A DNA stretch of 64,000 nucleotides from Linepithema humile (Eukaryota > Arthropoda > Insecta > Hymenoptera > Formicidae): positions 744,001 through 808,000 of the forward strand of contig NC_090132.1 of assembly GCF_040581485.1 (NCBI RefSeq). Reading direction: 5' to 3'. Below, one piece after another: positions 51,877 through 62,251 of this stretch. The number at the start of each line of letters is the position of its first letter. Position 1 is the first letter of the stretch. Below the pieces are notes generated by a model, which was not told the DNA's origin, searched no databases, and saw nothing but the letters and a program-made list of their open reading frames with translations. Position numbers and translations under genes: made by a program.

Positions 51877-54800
51877 CTGAGAGCAGAAGGATCAAATGCA
51901 CGGGCAGTCCAGTCTAGCAGAAGGAGGTGTGGTTACGGTCGAAGCTGGTCGACCTCGTTTAGGACCGGTAAAAGCATAATACGAACACACCGTGCTGTGT
52001 CGCTTCGACAAAAAGGAGTGAGCGTAAAATCGATTTTGTGCCTTTTGTCTACGTTTTGCAAACAAATCGAGTATACTTTTCGATACCGCTTTCTTCGTAT
52101 GTTGTACAATTGTGTTATGTTTTATCACGTAAAAGCGTAAATGCGATTTCTATTCCGTTTCAAAGACAGGTTTTGTTTAGAAAATGTGCTTCGAATTGGA
52201 GCACTCTGATTTTTATTTTTGCGGAAAAAAATATTCCTATTTGACGAGAGATTCGTCGCGAAAAATATTTGTATATGGTGTGCAATTGTGTGCCCTTGAT
52301 ATTTGAAAGGTCCGTCGTGCCGGCTGGTTGAACGTTAAGAATCAACGAGAGTTAATCGCGTCATTGCTGTTTTAAACAAAGAACCGAGAAAATATATATA
52401 TTTTACTCGACAGGATCTGAAGTGCCGCTGCTTGATAACTCTTGCTCGAAACGTTTAAGCAGCTTTATATTTATTTGATAAATGCCACATGTGAATTGTA
52501 TACTTTATGCCTGGTAATATTACAATAGTTGCACGCTGCGTCATTGTTTAGGCAATCTTTGGGAAAACATTTTTTTGGACAGTAGCAAATCCTATTATTA
52601 CGTTAAGTTCAGATCGGTATTTTGAAGTGCTTCGGGAGGTGTATTAACATTCAAGAATAGAATGGTTCCGGGTCATAAGCCGGAAACCGGTTTAACTTCG
52701 AGTCGATACAAGCTCCGTCGCTTTTGACGCAAACGCATTTGTACGCTGCGATAAACTAAAATATAATCGAAACGCAAGTCGCACGATAATTATTCGTGCG
52801 GAAAGAGAAAAAGACTCTCGACACACATCGAAATGTGACGCCACTCGTCGCAGACATGCCGTTTTCTATTTATTCGCGCCAGGAAGTGTACAATGTGAGC
52901 GTTTCTTTTCGTTTTTATTTGCAGTGCGTGCAAGTTTGCATCACGCATGAAGCTGAATGACTCAGACGAAACGCTCGAGCGGATAAAAGAGTATCATGTT
53001 AAGAAAAACGGAAACTGATCACGCTGAGATTGATGCTTAGAAACGGCTGTTTAAAGTACATTAGAGAACACACGCATAATCCGCAAATGTAAAATAAGAC
53101 ATTAAAAAATTATCGTGTGATCTCGACATTTTTATTGAGAAGAAAATCTCAAAACTAGTAAAAGAATTAAAGGATGTTTAATAATTTTGAAACATCCTGC
53201 ATTGCTATATGTACAAATTAAATATTTCTATATTTATATTACAAAAAGTGACATAATTATCGTAATTTTTCATTATTTAAATAATAAAGAAATTTGCGAA
53301 CGAATGCTTTCGATGCGTAATTATATTGCGTACATGGGAAATGCACATTAGAATAGTACATTGGATTTTGTCATGTAGGGTTGGCACGACCACCTGTAAC
53401 TAATTCGATAAACGTAGCTACGCTAAAGTGCAAAGCGGCGTGCATTGTCGTCGATGTCGTACCAATTGTCGCTATCAAGTGTCCTTCATGGTACAGTTAA
53501 TACACTCCAATTCGTCCATGAAACCACAGAACTTGTAGTACTATTACAAGAGAATTTGAAATGTATAGCATTCCATATCGATTTATTTCGAGCTTTATCC
53601 CTCTGCAGTGTATTATCAAACATGGCGACATGCAAAAAATTTATTTATTTATTTTAGAGTAGGAGAAAAAAATCTATTAAGTTTTACAAGAAAAAGGAGT
53701 TTTCGATATATTTCGATATTTTATCAATTTGCATTACCGGTTATGGCACACGAAAGAACTAGTTTATTTCGACGTACACTGTATAAAAAATTTACAACTG
53801 GTTTCTCGCTTCCGATATCATAATTTAACGTGATTGTCTTGAAGAAACGAGAGAAGTATTAATATTTATACATATTTTGATCTTTTAATAAAACCATCAA
53901 TAGCGCTATGAAATACGAAAGAATGAGAATACACGGATAAAAACCTTAGTCATCGTTATAATCTCATAATTTTATGAGATTGGAAAGCTTGGAAACACGC
54001 TCATAATAATATGTAAAAAATTGCATAATAACATTGCGCAATTGCAATATCATTTTATTCAGAATGCGAGTGTCTGCGAGACTCGCTTCGAACATAGATC
54101 AAGCTCTTCTCAAGATCATGTCACAAATTAAAGAATAAATTCACGGCCAGCTTTATCCGCACAAACGATGCGGACGTCACGCTAATTGTGTGAAAAACTG
54201 TCGTTAATCATGTGACAACGGTTTCCAACGCACCGTTTACTGTTAGACAGAGATTACTCAGTTCGTCTCATGGCGTATCCAGTTAAGTGCATGCGCATGT
54301 AGCTGCGATACATGCGTTTGCAAGATCTGCAAAGCGTGCGCTGAAATAAATTAAAATTTCATGACATTTTTGAAAATTATAATTGAACGTCATAGAAATT
54401 GTTAATTTGTGAAAGAAGTATTTTAAAATCTGCAATAAAAATGCAGATGTACACATCAACCTGGAGAAAAATAGAAAGCGATTTTATGAGAGTGGGAAGC
54501 ATTGTTATATTACATGTGCTATATGCTGCATTAAATCGTAATAATTTCACGCTCAATTACAATTCTTCCATCTCTAATTTTCAAATTTGCAATAGGTTGA
54601 TTAGCTTTTAAAAGCTAATTATTTATAGCAACTAAATCAGTTGGATTTACCACAAAAGTTTGACTTATCACGAGTTTTCCCCTAAAAATATCGATTAATT
54701 TTTTTTTGCAGTTATTTTAGAAAAATTAAAGCGCGATAATTTGCGATGACGATTAAATAACGATGATTTTCCAGAGCAACGATGTCTGATATGAAATGAT

Positions 54801-56030
54801 GTAATCCGAGTCGTTAATGTATCTCGAATGACTAGTACCGGCTACTTATTACCTTGCTCTTGACCCATTAAGCCTTTCGCCTTTCGAGTGCTCTCGAACG
54901 ACGTGTATATCGTGCGATCTCGAGCGAACGGTCCGCCCTCCCCTCTCTTCCAGGTAATTCTTCTAGGTCTCTATTCCATTGAAATTCCCAGACGTGGTAA
55001 AGGGGCAAGCTTAATGTCCGCAATCAGGCGGTGGGTTAATAGTAATTAGCGCGGAGCACCACAAAAAGGAACAACCGGGGCTCCATAGCGGAATCCGCGT
55101 ATGAATCTTTTACCCGTGATCATTAAAGTTCTTGTTATTACTCTCGGTGTTAGAGCTTATAGTATACCGGGTTCGTGCCTATGCGAAAAGTACGTGCGTC
55201 TAACTGCGAGCGATAATTTTGCTCGTATCTCCTACATATGTTTGCAGTATATTCGTTACCGTGGGAAGCAACGGTGAGACAACCGTCGACATTTATTTCA
55301 CGACACACTAAGCATTTTTCTTTGTACGGAATGATTCACAGGGTCTGCTGCACTGTATGTATGCGTTGTCATTACGTTGCCGTTTCCGTGAGGGTACTTT
55401 GAAAAAAGTAGGACTCCTTCCTGATTTGCGATCAAGTAGTTATCATTACTTTTACAAGTGTGTAATTTACAAATCGATTTTTATCTTACATATAATCTTG
55501 AGATAAGTTTTAAATTATTTTTCTTGGACTGTTTAAATTTAATTTCGCTTAAAATAATTTTATATTTTATTACATATTGCTATTTTAATGTTTTTTGAAC
55601 CTTCGGAACTTTTGCATTTCGGGATTAATTTTTCTCTGTTAAGTCTTTAAACAAAATTTGTATGTTGCTACAATTGAAAACATAGATTTACAAAATAGAA
55701 ATATTAAATAAATAATTAAATTTTTAGGATAACTATTGAGTATTTTATACGAAAAACGCGAAGCCGCGAACACTTTCTGTTTTTACGAGGCGCACTCTAG
55801 AATTAAAGCATACGAGTACTGCAAAACGTAAGACTGGCATTGAGCCTCGCCTTGTTTCTCGTCTGCCATGCCTTGACACGCCACATTACGCGTCATCTCA
55901 AAGGAATGAGACGTCTCGACAAAGTCTGCCTCTATGACCGTACGTTTCGAAGAAAGAAACTCTACAGCACCCCAAACGAGTTATGTTCTATACGCTAGTA
56001 TAAAGGGACTGCCTCTTTCAACCGTAGATT

Positions 56031-56170
56031 ACACAGTTATGTAGGCATAGAGTTAATTTGCAATGACCGGTGAGTGGCAGCTACTATACCACAATTACTA
56101 TATACAGTTATGTAGCAACGGTTAATTTATCATGATTACAAAGTGACATTGCTATAAGCACGCGGTTACT
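56031..56170. repeat. Diverged tandem duplication, about 70-bp unit
   Basis: ACAGTTATGTAG..GTTAATTT..ATGA..GTGAC/GTGGC..CTATA..TTACT occurs twice in tandem (first unit from about 56031, second from about 56104). The duplicated block lies in otherwise featureless non-coding DNA. Confidence 0.45.
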
Positions 56171-58433
56171 TAAAACCGCAATGAGAGATTTGGGCACTTC
56201 GCGCTAACGCTACTCTTCGGTTTAATCAAATGAGAATTTCTGTAAGAAGATTCATGCATGATTCAAGTTGAACGCGATTAGTTTACATGAAATTGAAATC
56301 AAAATTCACTTTAGTTATCAGTGTAAAATCTACAGCACGTATATATGTTTAATTAATAAAAACACACAAATAGCTATATCGAAAATATGCGTAAAGTTTA
56401 TTTCTTTTGACGTATACTCTAAGAAAGAATTACATGGGATTTCTTATATTTTGTCGAGAAAATTTAATTGCTAATTAAAAATGTTAATTTTAAATTAAAT
56501 TTATAGAAGCTTTGATCTAAAAAAATAAATCTCTATTTATTCTCTCTTAATAAAGTCTCTCCTTTATATTCTTGAAATATAAAATTTATGATACTAAAAT
56601 AATTTTATTAATTTACACTCTGCAAAGATAAATATATTTTTTGTTGAATTTTCAATCGAAAAACTAAGAAAGAAGAAAAAGATATAAAGAATTTTCGAAT
56701 TTCAGAGACCGGAGTTTCGTTCTAAAAGATAAATCTAACTTTGCGACATATAATATTCCGAAACAAATAATAAATCTTCGATCAAATCTTGAAATTTCTG
56801 CTTTGCTGTGAAGAATAGGCGTGGTTGCCGAGCTGTAATTTAGTTTTTCTGTGACGATAGCACGAACCTGCCTGCGACAAAACATTCTTCTCCAGTTTTG
56901 TTCGAAGCAAAATTCCGGCTCCCAGTTATGGAGCGCGTTCTCAATGTGAGTCCAGATTTTTGGCACGACTGCGACGCTTTTCACCTGCGTGAATTTTCAA
57001 GGTGTGCGGACAGGAACGCAGGAGATGTAACGGATCAACGAGATTGGCAACGGTACTTCGTTGCCAACTGGCCTGCGAGTATTCGCAGGTCCTGCATGCT
57101 AATGGGACGTCACCGCATGTCATTATCGTGTAATTCCTTATCCTCGATAACGTTATACGCAATATCCTTGCCTTGTGCTCGGTATCGATGATAAGACTCT
57201 GTCAACTCTGCAGTTTCTGCGATAAGCGGCGAATATTTGTCGATAGAGCGAGAATGTGTAGAGGAAAACTTGGAATACCACTGCATTCCGCATACCTGAC
57301 TTTCTTAAATTTGCTTTTTTATTCGTAGAAAGATTAATTTTTAATTAAAAAATGTATTTTGTTTATAATTATTTACAACAATTCCGTTTGTAATTCAAGC
57401 TATAACATTGAAAAAGTAATCGTCACTTGGCTATAGAATAAAAATCACTTAATCTGCTCATGTCTGAATAGGAACAACAATTTAAAGTATAATTCTTTAA
57501 ACATTTAAAACAATGCACGATAACAATCAGCAAACTATATTTTTCTAATCTTTATTTTTACGCATCAATTACACATCTGTATGAAACATGTACAACAGTG
57601 TAATATTTTTACGTATTACTTGCTAATGACATGCACAGGCCAAAGGCTATCGTTATTGCAAATAAAACGGAGACCGGAAGTGAGGCAATTACTCAGTCGG
57701 CCGGCAGCTCCAGTCAATTGTCCCGATTGTATTCGCGGCGGCCATTGCCGACGTTGCGGACAGGAAAATGTACTCATTCGTTTCGTTTTCGTTTTAACAG
57801 CCGTCCAACGTATTATAATTACTCGTTGATAGCCGCGCTTCATCGCAAAGCGAGTTTCAAGAAGCGTAAATTATACATTCATATTTTATAATAATAGCTT
57901 TTTCGAAAGATTAACTATTTGGAAATTTTTTAAAAGATTATATTTATTTGGGAAAATATTGAAAGTAGAAAATAAATGAATAGCAGCTAATAATCGATAA
58001 TAATTTTTAATATTTATTGGAATAAAAGTACAGAATAAAAAATGAATGATACTAAAATCGGTTTGTGAAAAACTATTTACTAAGATTACTACTTTTCCAA
58101 GCAAAAGTCGTCGCTTTCTCTGAATTTGACCATCGTTTTCTCCTAAATTAAAAAATGGAATGTTTATGCTGAACAAAACGCTGAATATATTATGCCGTAT
58201 TGTACTCCGAGCTCGAGTCTGGAGAAACCTGCCTGTCACTTCTGCTTTGTGAAAAATCAAAAACAGTTTTATGCGCAAGTTGAAGTGCAACGTTCTCGGA
58301 CACCATTTGGTGATCCGGAACGGAATAACTTTTCATGCACTATCACGTTCCTTAGTCGCGTGTGCACAATGCACCGTTGATCGTCTCGCACTGTGGAATT
58401 GAAACGATTGCTATTTCACTTCTTTCCTTTCAG

Positions 58434-58641
58434 AGTGATGATGTAACGGGACTTTCGCTGTCGCTGCAGTGAACTAACAATGTCCACACAATGCAATCGC
58501 TTCGTGCAAAACGCTTGGAAGAAGGAGCTCTGTTCGAACTGCTTCAAACCGAAAGAGGAGCATGCGGCGACCGACGATGTCTTGCGACTGAACGTCGAAA
58601 AAGCTTCCACAAATCTGAAGATTGATCACCTTCAAGTACAG
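58434..58641 (+). CDS. PEAK1: PEAK1-like gene, first coding exon
   Basis: The acceptor is a clean pyrimidine tract ending TTTCAG at 58433; the donor GTATTA follows 58641. Positions 58434-58479 are 5' UTR with an in-frame stop, then ATG 58480 begins 54 codons ending in phase 0. This exon encodes the zinc-finger-like C-x12-C-x2-C-x6-H motif (Cys5, Cys18, Cys21, His28) with Trp13. As the exon starts with an acceptor, at least one non-coding exon lies upstream. Confidence 0.85.
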
Positions 58642-61600
58642 GTATTATAGCTCGTACAATCGATTCTACTTTACAATTTACTTTCCTTTACAAATTTACA
58701 TGTGTAATTTTTATTCATTTTTTTTTGCTTTACGGATTTTGCGAGAGACTGATACTTGGTGTAAAGAATTTATTACGGATACTTTACGCGACGCGATTCC
58801 CACGAACGTTAAAAACTTGCGACAGACTAATATATAAGCGTATTGAAGCATTGGATATCTTGTGAAAGCCAGTTTCTACAGTTGTACAATTACGTCCAAT
58901 TAACGGAACATGATCACTATCGATTAAGTCTATTAAAGTGTTGCTAGTTTCGCAACACGCACGCCGCGTTCGTTATAACGAGACGATTTTTCTAGAGTAT
59001 CCTTCGCGGCAAGGCGATCAGTCGGAAAGATCAGCGGAAAAAGAATGTCGGCTTCCCGGAGTCTCTTGCAGAAGTAATCGGTTACGGCGGCGATGACTTT
59101 TCCGACGGCGAAGAGGAAAGGGACGGTGTGCAGGCCGACCTGTCCGCCAAATCGGAAGATTCGGTGCCAGACAGCGAGGAGGAGCGCGCGTTATTCGACC
59201 TGACTCGCGCGAATACGAACTTCAATACGGTCACCGCAAACTTAACGGACCTGGAGAACAGCGGGGCGAACGAGGCGACCAAGCCCTCGACGACGACGCC
59301 TGCCAAGTCCTTCGCTTCTTTGATGCTGGGTAGAATACAGAGAGACGCCGACGGTAGGAAGACGACTCTCTTGGTCTCGGTGACGCCTTTCGGCGGAGAC
59401 GAATCTGTTCCCGCTGCCAAACGACCCATCGATCGAAAGATCAACGCGATCAATTTGCAAGTCAGTCCGTTCAAATGCAAATCCGCGGATGAAGGATCGT
59501 CGGACAACACTACTGAGGTGAGTAGAATGAAAACTCTATCTCCACATCTGTTTGTATCGCAGTATTTAATTAAATACAAAATTGAATATAAATTAGTTAT
59601 ATATATATATATGTAGGAACAATTGAACTCGTTGTAATAACGAAATGAACGTGACACAAACGTGATACTTAAACTAGCAAATTAGATCGAGTCTTTAATT
59701 TTGCAATTTCAAATCGACACTTATCGTATTATATAGAAAGAATATCTTTGAGTAGACATCTTTATGTCTGATATTAAAGATTGCTAAGAAATTCAATGGA
59801 ACGGAACGAAAGAAGCTCGACGAACAGGAACAAAAGTCGCCTCCGGAACTGGGGAAAATTGTAGACATGCCATTGATCACCTCTTCCAATATGATTTCCG
59901 TTATGCGGAAGGAAAGCTCGGCGAATTCCGCCAACGCGGACGCGGAGAAAACGGCGGAGACGACGACGGCGCAAAAGTGCTCGCCCGTTTGCAAAGTCGA
60001 GAAGAGAAACGCCATAAACGTCCCGCTTAATGGCGTTTCAGCGGTGAAAAAGACTGAAGTTGAGCCGTCGTCAAGGATATCTGCGCAATCCGCGCCGAAC
60101 AGTGGCGTGGGAGAGAGCGAGTGCGTAAAGAGGACGACGGTGAAGAAAAGCGAATGTACGCAACAAAATGAGGAGAAAGAAGCGGGAGCCGAGCTCGCCT
60201 TGACGTCTCTGAAGAACGAGGAGACGCCGGAAAGCGATCGTCCGATGAATATCATCGATAAAAGTGGCAACAAAGAGTCGTCGCCGCAAGTGCGCAAGGT
60301 CGAAGGGGGATGCGAAAACGCGATGGAAAGAAAATTTTGCTTCGAAAACAGCCGGGAGCTCGCCGGGGAACCGGACGGCAAAGCGGACGAGGAGGAATTA
60401 ACGGAACCGCCGGCGTTGCCTACGAGCCCGCCGCCGATCATAACCACGGAACCGAGGACCTCTTTTCTACACGGTAACGTTAATAATATCGATTTGAAAG
60501 CGAAACCCGTCGTACCGCAGAAGCCCGTGACCTTTTCCACGAAGGCAAGCCTGAACGATGGTCCGCTCACTGTGAAGAAAATTCCCAACAGCGATTACGT
60601 ACTGCCGCCGCCGTCCGTTCAAAATGTCGCCAGCAGATCCTTGCAGCATTTAAGTAAGTATTTTACGACTCGTCGGAGTGCTTAAACGAGAAATCATTTT
60701 TTAATTGAAGCAAAAATTCTTGGACCGCCTTTAATTGCTGCAAAGTCTAAATCTTTACATATTGCTTTTTGTATTTTTTAAATAGATTGTAAGTTTTGAA
60801 ATAAAACAAAATTTTTTTTAAAATTTTTTTACTCTCTCTTACGATTACTTTTTTTTTATCAAGCGATTAAAATACTGTTTGTTTTAAAGAGACAATTAAT
60901 TTTTTTGCATTGTTAAAACTGATTTGTACGAACAGAAATAAATTAATTTCATATGACTCACTGTAATAAAAAAATTTATAAAAATTTTCTTTTTTTTTTT
61001 AAGTTTTTCTCACACTTTTAGTATCATTGCGATGCGTATTACGTCTTTCTAGATTTGCAAGAGATAAGCTCTCGACATGCAGCGAAGAAGAATACCTCGA
61101 GCGAGGTTTCATCGGAATATCAAGTTTCCTCGAATATAACTCAAAACTTGGAATCTGAAAATCGAACAAAACCCCCATTAAAATCCGCTCTTTCGCCGTT
61201 ATCTACTTCCATTTTAAATACTCCAACAGCGCCAAGCTTGTCGAGGAATTATCCGATGGAAAATGAAGAAGCGGACGAGAACATTGCGCCGGATGAGGAG
61301 TTTCCGGAAATCACTCCCGTTTCCGTGTCCACAATGGAGCTTATACGCTCGCCAAACAAGAGAAGAATGGCTCCGCGACCGCCGGAATCCGCGGAGGAAC
61401 TTCTGCCGGTCTCTTCTCTGTTCGCGAGGAATCCGGGAGCGAATATGAAATCCGATTCACCGGTCGTCCGCGAGAAGGAGAAGAGAGAGCGATCGTCCTC
61501 GTGCAGTCCGAAGTTTCGCAAAGCGGTCTGCGAACTGCCGGATCCAACCAGCGCAAGCGTTAAAGTCCAACCGACCGAGTCCGCTTCTAGAAGAACGATA

Positions 61601-62251
61601 TCCCTGTCGCAGGACAGCTTGACTGCCGAAAAGGAGGTGCGGGAGGAGAAGAAAAGGAGCAGAAATCGAAGAGGTTTCTCCCTGAAGAGGTTCCTAAGAA
61701 TGGGCTCGAGGAAGGATATGGACATGATCACCGGCCAGACGTCGGGCGCGAAGGCCGACGAGATACCGTCGACTCCGCAACCGAAACCGCGATTGGAAAT
61801 AATCCATCCGTTGGAGCTGGACGGCGCCGCGGTGGAAGTGCTAGGAAACGACAGAATCGCCACCGTCAAGATCGGCGAGGATCAGACGGATTCCAGTGGC
61901 GCGAGAAGCGAATCAAAAACGGCGCGATCTCCTCCGTCGTCCGCAGGTGAGCAAATTAATTTTTTACACAATTTATAATTTCGTGAGATTTCGGATATAT
62001 ATATATATAAAATATATGAAATAAATTATAAGGCGTTACGGCGAGGCCTGGGAAACCCCCGCCGCCGCCCAGAACTCAATCCCTCGAGGATTGGCCGAGG
62101 CCGGATTCGGCGAACAAACCTGTCAGACCGCCGCCGCCTCGCGCGGAGATCAAGTTGAACGTTACTTCTCCGAGAAGCGACAAGATATCCTCGAAGGCCA
62201 CGTGGAGGCCGACGGCCGCGACAACCTCGGACTCGATTTACGCGAATCTGG
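58480..62251 (+). CDS. PEAK1: PEAK1/PRAG1-family pseudokinase scaffold, N-terminal 887 residues (five exons, 3' part beyond window)
   Basis: Coding exons 58480-58641, 58996-59517, 59789-60653, 61053-61946 and 62033-62251 join with matching phases 0,0,1,1,1. The start is ATG 58480, because an in-frame TAA at 58444 lies in the same exon. Seen: residues 1-28 carry Cys5, Trp13, Cys18-x-x-Cys21-Phe-Lys-Pro-Lys and His28; residues 69-89 are a compact conserved-looking block ending in GYGGDD; about residues 90-715 are low-complexity and Ser/Glu/Pro-rich; a basic patch lies near 715-740; PPPPPR is at 823-828 and PPPPR at 847-851; YANL is at 884-887. Known: PEAK1 and pragmin (SGK223) are cytoplasmic inactive kinase-fold scaffolds that dimerise and recruit SH2/SH3 adaptors to cytoskeleton and growth signalling; from memory, human PEAK1 opens with the same C..W..C..CFKPK..H pattern. 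Inferred: this is the insect orthologue and its pseudokinase domain is encoded after the 62252 donor. Family call fairly sure; exact orthology needs the missing domain. Confidence 0.8.
58996..59517 (+). CDS. PEAK1: PEAK1-like gene, coding exon 2
   Basis: The acceptor TTTTTCTAG ends at 58995 and the strong donor GTGAGT starts at 59518. It has 174 codons, entering and leaving in phase 0 (residues 55-228). The first 35 residues (SILRGK... to ...GYGGDD) look conserved: basic, then hydrophobic, then acidic. The rest is acidic Ser/Thr-rich sequence with short motifs and no recognisable fold. The frame in this exon extends 5' of any ATG, so a start inside the exon is not needed. Confidence 0.85.
59789..60653 (+). 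CDS. PEAK1: PEAK1-like gene, coding exon 3
   Basis: The frame is open from KFNGTERKK at 59789. The proposed acceptor GCTAAG (59783-59788) has a weak pyrimidine tract, so the exact 5' edge is the least certain splice site in the gene, but phase 0 agrees with exon 2. The donor GTAAGTA follows 60653 and leaves phase 1. It encodes residues 229-516 plus the first base of 517: disordered, Lys/Glu/Ser-rich, with a proline cluster (PPALPTSPPP) near 60410. A 297-codon antisense open frame overlaps it and is a codon-composition shadow. Confidence 0.8.
61053..61946 (+). CDS. PEAK1: PEAK1-like gene, coding exon 4
   Basis: The acceptor GTCTTTCTAG ends at 61052; the donor GTGAGC starts at 61947. The exon completes the split codon 517 (A+AT, Asn) and ends one base into codon 815. 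Residues 518-814 are mostly disordered, with Ser/Pro sites and APRPPE near 61371. The conspicuous element is a dense basic segment with the core NRRGFSLKRFLRMGSRK (about 61662-61712), a likely membrane- or partner-binding patch (inference). Confidence 0.85.
62033..62251 (+). CDS. PEAK1: PEAK1-like gene, coding exon 5
   Basis: The acceptor ATAAG ends at 62032 after an 86-bp intron; the donor GTAAGT starts at 62252. It enters in phase 1 (split Gly815) and leaves in phase 1 with a G, so YANL is probably followed by Gly. It encodes two SH3-ligand-type proline runs (PPPPPR, PPPPR) and ends with SIYANL; Tyr-Ala-Asn fits the pYxN consensus of GRB2-type SH2 domains. No later exon was recognised up to 64000. 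Confidence 0.82.

Larger units (their letters stand above)
36728..58433 (+). other. Putative first intron of the PEAK1-like gene
   Basis: About 21.7 kb between the donor at 36728 and the acceptor at 58433. Apart from the - strand exon candidates (37.16-37.54, 47.64-47.76, 51.86 kb), the tandem duplications and the microsatellite listed, it shows AT-rich DNA with many short chance frames. The connection of the two ends is inferred from splice sites only. Confidence 0.35.

Noticed and set aside
57886..58290. 134-codon - strand open frame in AT-rich DNA
   Set aside because: Contains no ATG. An acceptor-like site and a short peptide inside (EKTMVKFRESDDF) were noted, but the donor is weak.
59695..60588. 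297-codon antisense open frame opposite exon 3 of the PEAK1-like gene
   Set aside because: Ser/Phe-rich shadow of a Glu/Lys/Ser-rich coding exon; the + strand has matching splice phases and the antisense frame has no splice or family support. The same holds for the 206-codon antisense frame at 61249-61869 and the 191-codon one at 59082-59657.
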